NCBI GenBank assembly: GCA_034521955.1
Contig: JAXHLT010000004.1
Span: 73,203 to 137,202, forward strand
DNA: 64,000 bases
Source: M55B127 sp034521955
GTDB taxonomy: Bacteria; Bacillota; Halanaerobiia; Halanaerobiales; M55B127
Direction: 5' to 3'
Positions 35,585 to 44,535 of the stretch are shown here, in pieces. Numbering within the stretch: position 1 is the stretch's first letter; each line of letters opens with the position of its first letter. The notes under the pieces were generated by a model, which saw nothing but the letters and a program-made list of their open reading frames with translations, had not been told where the DNA came from and searched no databases. The position numbers and the translations under genes were made by a program.

Positions 35585-36442
35585 TTGAAAATAACTGTTT
35601 TAAGTGGTAAAGGTGGAACAGGCAAAACAACGGTATCTGTTAATTTAGCTCTCTCTTTAGAAAATGTCCAGTTATTAGATGCCGATGTTGAGGAACCTAA
35701 CTTACAGTATTTCCTACACCCCATTTTTGATAAAGAGGAAAGTATTTATAGGAAGATTCCAGAAGTTGATCAACAGAAATGTACCTCCTGTCGTAAGTGT
35801 GTTGATTTTTGTGAATATAATGCTTTGGCTATGATGATCGATGAAGTATTAGTATTTCCGGAGATCTGTCACAGTTGTGGAGGATGTAAATTAATCTGTC
35901 CGGAAAATGCTATAACTGAAACTGATCGTGAATTAGGTGTTTTAAAACATGCAAACACTGAATACAATGTTGATTTTTGGCAGGGAGAGTTAAACATTGG
36001 TGAAGAGAGTTCAGTTCCGGTAATTGAAGCATTAAAAAAGAAGATAGACCCTGATAAAGATATAATAATTGATGCTCAACCGGGTACAACATGTCCAACA
36101 ATAGAAGCGGTTGTTGATAGTGATTATGGTCTTTTAGTAACTGAACCGACTCCATTTGGATTAAGTGATCTTAAATTAGCTGCAAAGTTAATGGATGAGC
36201 TTAAGATACCATATGGAGTAATCATAAATAGAGCTGAAGAAGACAGTAACTATATTATTGAAGACTATTGTAATAGAAATGATATTGATATTTTATTAAG
36301 GATACCTTTCAAAAGAAAATATGCTCAGCTTTATTCAGAAGGAATCCCTTTTGTTTTAGAAGAAAAAGAATTGAAAAATGACTTCCGAAAAGTTTTTAAA
36401 CAGGTAAGGAGTGTTGTTGATGAAAAAAATCACAGTAATTAG
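35585..36442 (+). CDS. ParA/MinD-like ATPase with 2[4Fe-4S] ferredoxin insert (first copy)
   Basis: The 285-residue protein is an Mrp/MinD-type ATPase. It has the P-loop LSGKGGTGKTTVSVNLAL at the N-terminus and a ferredoxin insert with two CxxCxxC-type groups (CTSCRKCVDFCEYNA and CHSCGGCKLICPENA, about residues 62-105). The ATPase core then resumes (IIDAQPGTTCP, TEPTPFGLSDLKLA). Such proteins are linked to iron-sulfur cluster or cofactor handling. TTG 35585 follows AAGGAAG, five bases after the NifX-like gene. The C-terminus overlaps the second copy. Confidence 0.88.
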   Translation: MKITVLSGKGGTGKTTVSVNLALSLENVQLLDADVEEPNLQYFLHPIFDKEESIYRKIPEVDQQKCTSCRKCVDFCEYNALAMMIDEVLVFPEICHSCGGCKLICPENAITETDRELGVLKHANTEYNVDFWQGELNIGEESSVPVIEALKKKIDPDKDIIIDAQPGTTCPTIEAVVDSDYGLLVTEPTPFGLSDLKLAAKLMDELKIPYGVIINRAEEDSNYIIEDYCNRNDIDILLRIPFKRKYAQLYSEGIPFVLEEKELKNDFRKVFKQVRSVVDEKNHSN

Positions 36443-37295
36443 TGGTAAAGGTGGTACAGGTAAAACTACTGTAGTTGCCAACTTATCATATTTATTCAAT
36501 GATTTAGTTTTAGCAGACTGTGATGTTGATGCTCCTAATTTACATCTTTTATTAAATCCTGAAAACAGGGAGTCAGAAGTTTTTAAGTCAAATAAATTAG
36601 CTGTTAAAGATCAAAGTAAATGTACAGACTGTGGTATCTGCTATGATGTATGTAGGTTTAATGCTGTTGATCCAATAAGTTATGATATAGGCAGCTATAA
36701 GTGTGAAGGATGTGGAGTCTGTGTAGCAATGTGTCCCGAAGATGCATTGAGTTTAAAACTTCTTGATACTGGAGAAATCTATAATTCAACTACAAGATTT
36801 GGACCAATGGTTCATGCCAGTTTAAAGATAGGTTCTGATAATTCAGGAAAATTAGTTAGTGAAGTAAGAGAAAAAGCAGCACAAAAAGCAGAAAAGTTAA
36901 ATAAAGATGTTGTATTAATTGATGGTTCACCAGGTATCGGATGTCCGGTAATTTCATCTATTACAGGTGTAGATCTTGTATTGTTTGTAACTGAACCGTC
37001 TAAATCAGGTTTTTCTGATTTAAAAAGAGTAGCTCAAGTAATTAAACATTTTAATATACCTGCTTTAGCTGTAATCAATAAATATGACATTAATGAAAAA
37101 ATAAGTGAAGAGATAGAAAACTACTTAAAAGAAGAAGAGATTGAATTAGTGGGAAAAATATCTTTTTCATCTGATATAGTAGACAGTCTTAGAAATGCAG
37201 AATTAATTGTAGAAAAAGATCAAAATAATAAGGTTAGCAGAGAAATTGAATCTATTTGGGAAAAAGTAAATAAGAGATTAAAAAATCTTAATTGA
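36420..37295 (+). CDS. ParA/MinD-like ATPase with 2[4Fe-4S] ferredoxin insert (second copy)
   Basis: This 291-residue paralogue of the preceding gene has P-loop ISGKGGTGKTTVVANL and a ferredoxin insert with CTDCGICYDVCRFNA and CEGCGVCVAMCPEDA. The core follows with LIDGSPGIGCPVISS and TEPSKSGFSDLKRV. The start is taken at ATG 36420 (AAGGAG upstream), overlapping the first copy by 23 bases. Tandem, different copies like these are usually found together and probably act as a heterodimer. The substrate is unknown. Confidence 0.88.
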   Translation: MKKITVISGKGGTGKTTVVANLSYLFNDLVLADCDVDAPNLHLLLNPENRESEVFKSNKLAVKDQSKCTDCGICYDVCRFNAVDPISYDIGSYKCEGCGVCVAMCPEDALSLKLLDTGEIYNSTTRFGPMVHASLKIGSDNSGKLVSEVREKAAQKAEKLNKDVVLIDGSPGIGCPVISSITGVDLVLFVTEPSKSGFSDLKRVAQVIKHFNIPALAVINKYDINEKISEEIENYLKEEEIELVGKISFSSDIVDSLRNAELIVEKDQNNKVSREIESIWEKVNKRLKNLN

Positions 37296-37307
37296 GGAGA
37301 TGATTTT

Positions 37308-37679
37308 ATGAAAAAAAGAATTGCAGTTCCTACGAATAACGGTCAGGTTGCACAGCATTTTGGAAGGTGTCCAGAATATACAATTTGTGAAGTAGAAGGT
37401 TGTGATATTCTCGATACAGAAGTCATTGAAAATCCAGGTCATAAACCGAACTTTTTACCTAATTATTTAAGCGATTTAAATGTTGATATTGTTTTAGCAG
37501 GTGGAATGGGCCAAAAAGCATTTAATCTTTTTCAACAAAACAATATAGAAGTTGTTACAGGAGCATCTGGTTTAGTAAAAGATAGTGTTAATGCATATCT
37601 AAATAATGAATTAGATACAGATAATGAACTTTGTAATCACAGTGATCATGACCACGAACACGGTCATCATAACCATTAG
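37308..37679 (+). CDS. NifX-like protein with His-rich metal-binding tail
   Basis: The 123-residue protein has the same fold family as 35220-35579 (RIAVPTNNGQVAQHFGRCPE, then DIVLAGGMGQKAFNLFQQNN). It carries an extra C-terminal Cys/His/Asp tail (CNHSDHDHEHGHHNH) that should bind metal such as nickel, zinc or iron. It ends the ATPase operon, 12 bases after the second ATPase. The tail suggests a metal delivery or storage step. Confidence 0.85.
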   Translation: MKKRIAVPTNNGQVAQHFGRCPEYTICEVEGCDILDTEVIENPGHKPNFLPNYLSDLNVDIVLAGGMGQKAFNLFQQNNIEVVTGASGLVKDSVNAYLNNELDTDNELCNHSDHDHEHGHHNH

Positions 37680-37722
37680 TAATTAATTTGTTAAAAAGCT
37701 GAGAGGAAGTTTTTTAATTAGT

Positions 37723-37753
37723 TATTGACATATGTTCATAACTACGTTATAAT
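37723..37753 (+). promoter_or_regulatory. Promoter of the DUF5320 gene with shared operator
   Basis: TTGACA (37725-37730) and TATAAT (37748-37753) are 17 bases apart, and the 17-base TATTGACATATGTTCAT matches the one at 35151 exactly. The identity covers the -35 and half the spacer only. Confidence 0.7.
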
Positions 37754-37790
37754 ATATTTAAGATAAACAAAAACAAAAGGAGTGATAGAT

Positions 37791-38108
37791 ATGCCACGCG
37801 GAGATAGAAGAGGACCTGCTGGACATGGACCAGGATCTGGAAGAGGATTAGGATATTGTGCTGGATTTGATTCACCTGGATTTACTAAACCCGGTCCTGG
37901 AATGGGACATGGTTTTAGAAGAGGTCTTGGTCGAGGGATGAGAAGAGGATTTAACTTTGGTTTTGCCAGAGGAGGATATGCCCCTACTTATCGTGAAGAA
38001 GATTATTCTAAAGAAGATGAAATCAGAGATCTATCTGAATATGCTAAGAACATGAAAAGTGAGTTAGATGAAATAATAAATAGAATAGAAGAACTTAAAG
38101 AAGAGTAA
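37791..38108 (+). CDS. DUF5320 family Gly/Arg-rich protein
   Basis: The 105-residue protein opens MPRGDRRGPAGHGPGSGRG, continues with a Gly/Arg/Phe-rich half (GMGHGFRRGLGRGMRRGFNF), and ends in a coiled-coil helix (EIRDLSEYAKNMKSELDEII). This is the pattern of DUF5320, small proteins commonly encoded beside NifX-like and ferredoxin-ParA genes. The function is unknown; the N-terminal half is probably disordered. ATG 37791 follows AAGGAGTG. Confidence 0.85.
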   Translation: MPRGDRRGPAGHGPGSGRGLGYCAGFDSPGFTKPGPGMGHGFRRGLGRGMRRGFNFGFARGGYAPTYREEDYSKEDEIRDLSEYAKNMKSELDEIINRIEELKEE

Positions 38109-38169
38109 GTTATTAGATTTATTTATATTTAGATGAATAATGAATCTAACAAAAGTAATATAATATAAA

Positions 38170-38206
38170 AAAAGCGTGTGATTTTAATATAGATCACACG
38201 CTTTTG
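38170..38206. terminator. Terminator after the DUF5320 gene
   Basis: AAAAGCGTGTGAT (38170-38182) pairs with ATCACACGCTTTT (38192-38204). T-rich sequence follows on the plus strand, and the T-runs also suit minus-strand use. Confidence 0.8.
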
Positions 38207-38333
38207 CTTTTATTAACATTATAATATAGCTGTAAAAATAGTATTTATTTATAAAGTACGATTAATTGTTTATAGTAATGTAGAAATGTAAAATTATATA
38301 AATAATAATCATAAATAGACTATATTAATCTTA

Positions 38334-39116
38334 TTATATCATTATTCTATCTAAATCATTATAAACATTATATCGATTACCCCTTGTAAAACCGACTAGT
38401 GTAATATTTTTTTCGCGAGCTATTTCAACTGCTTGAGAAGTAGGTGCTGATCTTGAAATAAGGATCGGTATTTTTTGTTTTAAAACTTTTATTATTATTT
38501 CAGATGATACCCTCCCACTTGTTATAATCATTTTGTTTTTTAAGTTAATTTTATTTTGATAAGAATAACCGATTAATTTATCAATTGTATTATGTCTTCC
38601 GATATCTTCTATTACAGAAATGATGGAGTCTTGGTCTGCAAGTGCAGCTGTATGTGTACCACCAGTTTTTAAAAAAAGATCAGATTTCTTTTGCATTTCA
38701 GACATTAGTTGGTTTATAATTGATGAATTAATTTTAAAGCTATCATTATATACTTCATCAAGAGCACAATCTTGTAAATTGGTAAAAGTAACACCCTTAC
38801 CACATCCAGAGGTTAAGGTTCTTTTTTTATATAAGTTAATATCTATATCTTTACTTACTTCAATTTGTACTATTGTATCTTGATGCGAAAAATTAATTGA
38901 ATTGATTTCATCATAATCATCTATTATGTTTTCTGATGCAATAAACCCAACAGCAAGTTCTTTTAAATTCAAGGGTAATGTCATTAAGGTTACGAGTTCA
39001 TAGCCATTAACAAAGACTGTTAAGGGCTGTTCTTTTATTATGCTATCATTTTCATTCTGCATTTTATTATCTATAACTTTTTTTATTTGATATTTTTTAA
39101 CGGTTTTATCTTCCAT
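38334..39116 (-). CDS. fdhD: FdhD, sulfur carrier for formate dehydrogenase activation
   Basis: FdhD passes sulfur from a cysteine desulfurase to the molybdenum or tungsten cofactor of formate dehydrogenase. The 260-residue protein has NLKELAVGFIASENI, RTLTSGCGKG (the active cysteine loop), GGTHTAALADQDS, EDIGRHNTIDKLIGY and a C-terminal RVSSEIIIKVLKQKIPILIS with SRSAPTSQAVE. Only one cysteine is seen in the loop where CxxC is common. No formate dehydrogenase is in the window; a molybdenum hydroxylase lies at 47113-50741. It stands alone on the minus strand. Confidence 0.92.
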   Translation of the reverse strand: MEDKTVKKYQIKKVIDNKMQNENDSIIKEQPLTVFVNGYELVTLMTLPLNLKELAVGFIASENIIDDYDEINSINFSHQDTIVQIEVSKDIDINLYKKRTLTSGCGKGVTFTNLQDCALDEVYNDSFKINSSIINQLMSEMQKKSDLFLKTGGTHTAALADQDSIISVIEDIGRHNTIDKLIGYSYQNKINLKNKMIITSGRVSSEIIIKVLKQKIPILISRSAPTSQAVEIAREKNITLVGFTRGNRYNVYNDLDRIMI

Positions 39117-39364
39117 TATAAAATTCCTTTCTTAAGTAGCCTTTTTTAAATAATATCAGATTTCTTTAAATATTTAAATTATATTTATTAAATATTTTTT
39201 ATAGAAGATAGAATATATTTAAGCTAAGGGCAGCTTATGATATTATTGACTTTAAAATATCAGTCTGATACTATGAAAATGTATTTTTAAAAAGTGTGTA
39301 TTTCAGATGTGTATAGTAATATAAGATAAATAAAATGTGGAATACAAATAAAGAAGGTGTAAAT

Positions 39365-39646
39365 ATGTTTGTAGGAGTAATCACAGTAAGCTTACAAATT
39401 CCGATGGCACAGTCCCTTAAAGACAAGAGAAGAACAATTAAAAGCCTATCAGATAAATGCAAAAATAAATTTAATGTTGCGGTTGCAGAAGTTGATAAAA
39501 ATGATCTTTGGAAAAATTCAGAACTTGGCTTAGTTACTGTTGCAGGAGATAAAAGGTATTTAGACAAAGTTATAAACAAATTAATAAAGTTTATTGAAGA
39601 CTTTCCCGGAATCATTTTATATGACTATACGGTTGATTATTATTAA
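39365..39646 (+). CDS. DUF503 family protein (YlxP-like)
   Basis: The 93-residue protein matches DUF503: FVGVITVSLQIPMAQSLKDK with RRTIKSLSDKCKNKFNVAVA, then EDFPGIILYDYTVDYY. Members are small proteins of unknown function, often encoded near ribosome-binding factor genes in Firmicutes (YlxP). The start at ATG 39365 follows GAAGGTG; the longer frame from 39335 has no ribosome site. Confidence 0.85.
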   Translation: MFVGVITVSLQIPMAQSLKDKRRTIKSLSDKCKNKFNVAVAEVDKNDLWKNSELGLVTVAGDKRYLDKVINKLIKFIEDFPGIILYDYTVDYY

Positions 39647-39776
39647 AATATTTTGGTGGAAGTCTTATTTTAATTTCCATTTTTGAGCAAAATGGCAGGA
39701 AATAGAACTAGTATGTTGAATATTAGAATTAAGAATGTTAATTTAACAGCTATCTTAAGGTCGGAGGATGGTAAAG

Positions 39777-42008
39777 ATGAAGTTCAAAAAAATTATACTA
39801 ATCATACTATTATTTTTAATATTATTAACAAACCAAATAGCAATTGCACAAGATTTACCTAAACTGTACATAAATGGACAAAATAAGACTGAAACACTTG
39901 ACCCAATGAAGAGTAATGGGTCAGTATTAGTGCGCTCTAAAGCTCTGGCTGATAGTATTGGTGCAAAGTTAAATTGGTTAGGTTCTATTAATACATTATC
40001 AATGACTCGTGATGATAAAACGGTTAAAATGATGGTGGGAAGTCCGTATATTCAAATCAATAATAGGACCATAAGAACTGATTCACCTATGGTAATAAAA
40101 GATGGTTATACATATATACCTTTTACTGGAATTATGGATGTATTTGGATTTTTAATAGAGTTTGAAAGAATAAGTAATACATATTTCTTGTTTAAGCCGG
40201 AAGCAACGCTTAATGAGATAAAATGGGGTCCAAACAGGGACTCCTTAGTAATAAAAATGGATGAGATTGCTCCTTATAGGTTAAGACTTACAGATGATCC
40301 CAAAAAGTTAATTATTGAAATAGAAAAAGCAGCTTTAAGTCCCAATTTTATTGATAATGTATCAGATCAAAACTACTATTTAAAAAGTAGAAGAATTGAA
40401 AATCAGGCTACATTACAGATTGTTTTAACAAGTAAATATCCAATACCAATAAATTCCGATGAAGTGATAGGTGAAGAAAACGGTAATCTGTTAATTAAAT
40501 TTATGCCTCAGATTACTGCGGTTAATCTAAAAGATGATGGAACGGTAGAAGTTAAAGCCAATGGACAAATTAATAAACCAGAAGTTTCATTTCTAGAAAA
40601 TCCGCGTCGGATGGTATTAGATATTTCTGATTTACTGTTAAGTGAGTTTGAAAAAAATATTGATGAAAATGAGTGGATAAAAGATGTTCGAGTAAGTCAG
40701 TTTCAGTTTGAACCAACAATATTAAGAGTTGTTTTAGACTTAAAAGAAGATAAATATCTAAATATAGATAATCAGGATAATATAAAAGATACAATAGTAT
40801 TAAAACCGGCTCGTAGAGCTAGAGTATTTGATTTAGCTTATGAAGGCCATCAGATAATATTTAAAACAGATGCTCCAATTGAACCAGATATGTTTACCCT
40901 AGAAGATCCGAATCGCTTAGTTGTTAATCTCTTTAATACTTATCGGGAAGATAATATGGCAGATCAAATAGAAATTAAAGAAAATAATGTTAAAAAGCTG
41001 CGGGTGGGTAGATTTGATAGTCAGATTGTAAGGATTGTGGCTGATTTAAATGAACTTAATTCATATAAATGGGAACAAGAACAGTTCAGTAAAAACATAT
41101 ACATTCACAGGATTAGTTTTGCTAATAAGTTTGATGATATTGAACTATTAGATCAAAACATGTATACCAATATTAATATAAATGTTAGTGGCAAGGTTGA
41201 ATATGAGGTTAAAAAGTTTTCATATCCTCACCGCTTAGTTGTAGATATTAGTGGAGAAGAAATCACACCAGATGAAGTTGATATACCTGAAGTTGTAGGT
41301 ATTATTAAGGAAATTAGAATGGGTAGATTTGAACTTGATGGTAATACTGTAACAAGAATTGTCTTTGAGTTAAAGGAGTACTATAACCATAATATAATAT
41401 CAGAAAATCCTGATAGTAAGATTAATATTGCTTTAGCTAAATCAGAAATTCAAAGCAAAAATAATATAATTGTTTTAGATGCTGGACATGGAGGATTTGA
41501 TCCTGGAGCAGTAGGTATTAGAAACACAAAAGAAAAAGACGTCAATTTAAATATAGTTAAAAATCTTGCTGAAGTATTAAAAAACAGAGGATTTAAAGTA
41601 CTTCTAACAAGGGAAGATGACACCTTCATATCATTAAACCAAAGAGTAAAGTTTGCAAATAGTAATAATGCCAGGATATTTGTAAGTGTTCATAATAATT
41701 CATCTACTAAAAGAACATCTGAAGGAACCGAGACCTTTATAGCTCCAAATAAAAGCGGAGACAGTTTAATGTTAGCAGAAAATATACAGTCCGAACTCAT
41801 AAAAAGTTTAGGGTTGTTTAATAGAGGAGTTAAAAAAGAGTACCTTTATGTTATAAGGTACACTGAAATGCCTGCTGTATTAGTTGAAGTTGCATTTTTA
41901 TCAAATCCAAATGAACAAAAATTATTGACAGATGATGATTTTATTAAAAATACAGCAGATGCGATTAGTCAAGGTATATTTAATTATTTTGATAAATTTA
42001 AGGATTGA
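39777..42008 (+). CDS. N-acetylmuramoyl-L-alanine amidase with AMIN domains
   Basis: This is a 743-residue exported cell-wall hydrolase. It has a signal peptide (KKIILIILLFLILLTNQIAI) and a copper-amine-oxidase-N-like module (about residues 27-125: SVLVRSKALADSIGAKLNWL). Several AMIN-type repeats follow (about 130-545; PRRMVLDISDLLL, PNRLVVNLFN, PHRLVVDIS). The C-terminal Amidase_3 catalytic domain is IVLDAGHGGFDPGAVG, then TREDDTFISLNQRV, SVHNNSS and PAVLVEVAFLSNP, with the zinc ligands H and E visible. It cuts the stem peptide from MurNAc. ATG 39777 is preferred over 39768, which is too close to CGGAGG. Confidence 0.9.
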   Translation: MKFKKIILIILLFLILLTNQIAIAQDLPKLYINGQNKTETLDPMKSNGSVLVRSKALADSIGAKLNWLGSINTLSMTRDDKTVKMMVGSPYIQINNRTIRTDSPMVIKDGYTYIPFTGIMDVFGFLIEFERISNTYFLFKPEATLNEIKWGPNRDSLVIKMDEIAPYRLRLTDDPKKLIIEIEKAALSPNFIDNVSDQNYYLKSRRIENQATLQIVLTSKYPIPINSDEVIGEENGNLLIKFMPQITAVNLKDDGTVEVKANGQINKPEVSFLENPRRMVLDISDLLLSEFEKNIDENEWIKDVRVSQFQFEPTILRVVLDLKEDKYLNIDNQDNIKDTIVLKPARRARVFDLAYEGHQIIFKTDAPIEPDMFTLEDPNRLVVNLFNTYREDNMADQIEIKENNVKKLRVGRFDSQIVRIVADLNELNSYKWEQEQFSKNIYIHRISFANKFDDIELLDQNMYTNININVSGKVEYEVKKFSYPHRLVVDISGEEITPDEVDIPEVVGIIKEIRMGRFELDGNTVTRIVFELKEYYNHNIISENPDSKINIALAKSEIQSKNNIIVLDAGHGGFDPGAVGIRNTKEKDVNLNIVKNLAEVLKNRGFKVLLTREDDTFISLNQRVKFANSNNARIFVSVHNNSSTKRTSEGTETFIAPNKSGDSLMLAENIQSELIKSLGLFNRGVKKEYLYVIRYTEMPAVLVEVAFLSNPNEQKLLTDDDFIKNTADAISQGIFNYFDKFKD

Positions 42009-42022
42009 GGTGTGATCTTCAA

Positions 42023-42529
42023 ATGAAAAACAAGTTATTTAAACCTATCATACTTATAATAATCTTTGTTTTGATAATAATTGCTGCATATTATTTAATC
42101 TTAAATTCAAATCTGTTAGTTAAAGAAAAAGATGTAAAACTATATTTTGCAACCAGTGATGCTATGTATTTGGATACAGAAGATAGAAATGTTAAGGGAA
42201 GAAATATATATTTAGAAACAGTAAATGCTTTAATAACAGGACCTATAACTTCTGATTTAACCAAAACTATACCAGATGGTGTAGAAGTTTTGAACATTTC
42301 TAAAAAAAGTGATACAATACAAGTTGATTTTAGTGAAGAAATTGTATCAAATCACTGGGGAGGTTCATCAGGAGAAATTTTAACTGTTTATTCGATAGTA
42401 AATACTTTAACACAGTTTGAAGAAATAAATGAAGTTAAAATACTAGTCGGAGGAAAAGAAGTAGAAACTTTAGCTGGTCATATGGACTTAAGTGTACCGA
42501 TTGAATCAAACCAGGATATAATAAAATAA
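42023..42529 (+). CDS. GerMN-domain membrane-anchored protein
   Basis: The 168-residue protein has one N-terminal hydrophobic anchor (about residues 8-28) and a single GerMN (sporulation/spore germination) domain. The domain contains KLYFATSDAMYLDTEDRNV, ETVNALITGP, the IQVDFSEEIVSN block and SIVNTLTQFEEINEVKILVG. GerMN domains act in the envelope near peptidoglycan. It follows the amidase and precedes glutamate racemase, an arrangement like gerM beside racE in Bacillus. An upstream in-frame TTG (42005) is possible, but ATG 42023 gives the normal anchor. Confidence 0.85.
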   Translation: MKNKLFKPIILIIIFVLIIIAAYYLILNSNLLVKEKDVKLYFATSDAMYLDTEDRNVKGRNIYLETVNALITGPITSDLTKTIPDGVEVLNISKKSDTIQVDFSEEIVSNHWGGSSGEILTVYSIVNTLTQFEEINEVKILVGGKEVETLAGHMDLSVPIESNQDIIK

Positions 42530-42559
42530 ACTTGTAATATATATTTCAGGAGTGAAAAA

Positions 42560-43393
42560 ATGAAAAAATCAAAAAGAGCAATTGGAATGTTGGATTCAGG
42601 TGTTGGTGGATTAACGGTTGCAAAACAGATTATGAAAACAATGCCTGCAGAAAAGATTATCTATTTTGGTGATACACTTCACTTACCTTATGGTCCAAAA
42701 CCTAAAAAAGAGGTAAGTACATATGTAGATAAGATTATTAAGTATTTTGAAAGCAGAAATGTAAAAACAATAATTTTAGCCTGTAATACTGCAACATCCA
42801 TGTTACTTAAAGACTTGAGAAAGAAATTAAATCTGCCCATGTTTGGCACTATTGACGGTGTAGCATATACAGTCAATAAAATTAGTGCAAATAAAAAGGT
42901 AGGTATAATTGGAACTCAGGGGACAATAAATAGTGGAGCCTATCAAGATGCCTTAAAAAAAGAAAGCACTGATTTTATAGTCCATGCTAAAGCATGTCCG
43001 GAATTTGTAGGTTTAGTTGAAAATGGTAAATTTGATGGTAGTGAAGTTGAAATGACTATTAAAAAATATCTTTTACCATTAAAAGAAAAAGGAATTGATT
43101 CTTTAATTTTAGGATGTACCCATTATCCCTATTTAATACCAGTTATTAAGAAAGTACTTGGAGATCAAATTAAGTTAATTAATCCTGCTGAGACTATGGC
43201 TGAAAAAGCAAAAAATATTCTCGCAGTTAGGGGAATGATCAGTGGTAAACACGAACAACCGATAGATTTTAATGAACATGAGTTTTATGTAAGTGATCTT
43301 AATAAATTATCTCATGAATTTTTAGATAGAGGAACTGAATTCTTAAATTTACCTCATCTAATCTTTGATGAACTTGATATATTTACAGAATAA
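42560..43393 (+). CDS. murI: Glutamate racemase
   Basis: MurI supplies D-glutamate for peptidoglycan. The 277-residue protein has both catalytic cysteine regions: IILACNTATSMLLKDLR (first Cys) and LILGCTHYPYLIPVIKKVLG (second Cys). It also has the N-terminal IGMLDSGVGGLTVAKQIM and YFGDTLHLPYGPKP. All residues expected for the family are in place. AGGAGTG precedes the start. The upstream neighbours are cell-wall genes. Confidence 0.95.
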   Translation: MKKSKRAIGMLDSGVGGLTVAKQIMKTMPAEKIIYFGDTLHLPYGPKPKKEVSTYVDKIIKYFESRNVKTIILACNTATSMLLKDLRKKLNLPMFGTIDGVAYTVNKISANKKVGIIGTQGTINSGAYQDALKKESTDFIVHAKACPEFVGLVENGKFDGSEVEMTIKKYLLPLKEKGIDSLILGCTHYPYLIPVIKKVLGDQIKLINPAETMAEKAKNILAVRGMISGKHEQPIDFNEHEFYVSDLNKLSHEFLDRGTEFLNLPHLIFDELDIFTE

Positions 43394-43424
43394 GAAATAT
43401 ATAGTTAAAGTGAGTGGATAACTG

Positions 43425-44198
43425 ATGAGTAATAAAGGTATAATTAAATCTGTACAAAAAAGTTTAAAAGTTTTAAAGTATATTATGGCTTCATCTGATG
43501 AAGTCTCTGTAAATGAATTGGTAGAAGAATTCGGTTATAATAGAAGTACAATACATCATATGTTAAAAACTATGAAATTAGAAGGTTTTTTATCACAAAA
43601 CCATCAGAGTAAAAATTATAATATTGGTTCTGAAATTTTTAATGGTTGGATTAAAGATAGAGATATGCATAATTATCTGATGAGATTAAAACCTTCTATT
43701 AAAGAAATAGTAAGCCGATGTAAAGAAACAACCACTATGTTTGTAAGAGAAAATGATAAAGCAATTTGTGTTATTGGTGAAGAATCAGAACAGATTATTA
43801 AGGCATATCTTATGATCGGACGTGAAATACCTTTGTACTGTACAGCAGCAGGTAGGTCAATGTTGGCATATTTACCAAGAGAAGAAGTAGAAAAGATATT
43901 ACATATTACAGGTATGAAAAAATATATGAAAAAGACTACTGTTGATAAAGATAAGCTATTTAAGGAACTAGAAGAGATAAGAAAAAAAGGTTATGCTGTT
44001 GAGAAAGAAGAGTTTGAAGAGTTGATTAATGCAATCGGAATACCTGTTTTAAATAAATATAATGAACCTGTAGCAGCAGTATCAGTAGTTGGTCCAATAA
44101 TGAGGTTTACAGATGAGAAAATTAACGAGTGTATTCCATTTCTTTTAGAAAAATCAAAAGAGATGAGCAGTATAGTGCGGGGAGAGTATTATAAGTAA
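43425..44198 (+). CDS. IclR-family transcriptional regulator
   Basis: The 257-residue protein has an N-terminal winged helix (SVQKSLKVLKYIMASSDEVS, then SVNELVEEFGYNRSTIHHML). Its C-terminal effector domain is of the IclR type (TTMFVRENDKAICVIGEES, YCTAAGRSMLAYLPREEVEK, EFEELINAIGIPVLNKYNEP). IclR proteins control catabolic operons in response to a small substrate. The next operon (permease, deaminase, molybdenum hydroxylase) is the obvious target, and an inverted repeat lies in between. Confidence 0.88.
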   Translation: MSNKGIIKSVQKSLKVLKYIMASSDEVSVNELVEEFGYNRSTIHHMLKTMKLEGFLSQNHQSKNYNIGSEIFNGWIKDRDMHNYLMRLKPSIKEIVSRCKETTTMFVRENDKAICVIGEESEQIIKAYLMIGREIPLYCTAAGRSMLAYLPREEVEKILHITGMKKYMKKTTVDKDKLFKELEEIRKKGYAVEKEEFEELINAIGIPVLNKYNEPVAAVSVVGPIMRFTDEKINECIPFLLEKSKEMSSIVRGEYYK

Positions 44199-44232
44199 GT
44201 TATAGTACATAAAAAAATTAAATTTTACTATT

Positions 44233-44266
44233 AAGAGAGAGGTCTTTAAAGGCTTCTCTCTTTTTT
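44233..44266 (+). terminator. Terminator after the IclR gene
   Basis: AAGAGAGAGG (44233-44242) pairs with CTTCTCTCTT (44253-44262), followed by T6. It separates the regulator transcript from the catabolic operon. Confidence 0.8.
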
Positions 44267-44535
44267 GTATTTAACCCACAAAACAAAGAGCAATAAATTT
44301 GTATAATATTCATAAAAGGATATTTGCTACTAAACAAGAATTAGTAAAGTAGTTGTTCATCTAATAAATGTTTATTTCATATTATGAACAATATACGTTG
44401 TTTTATATAATAATGCTAATTTTTAGAAAATTTATATATTTTAAAGTATTACTATAAGGAAAGGGGGTTCAATCAATAAAAGTAAATTTGCTTTAATAAC
44501 TATAAAAAATATTTACAAGGAGGAATTATCTGAGT
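44267..44535 (+). promoter_or_regulatory. Control region of the codB operon with candidate IclR operator
   Basis: The 269-base region before codB holds an inverted repeat, TTGTTCAT (44353-44360) and ATGAACAA (44384-44391), with 23 bases between. An AT-rich region with possible -10 sequences (TATAAT-like near 44406) follows. The arms are eight bases and exact. Binding by the neighbouring IclR protein is inferred. Confidence 0.4.

Noticed and set aside
35220..37679. Nitrogen fixation genes
   Set aside because: Only NifX-like carriers and ferredoxin-ParA proteins are present; there is no nifHDK or nifB-like radical SAM gene in the window.
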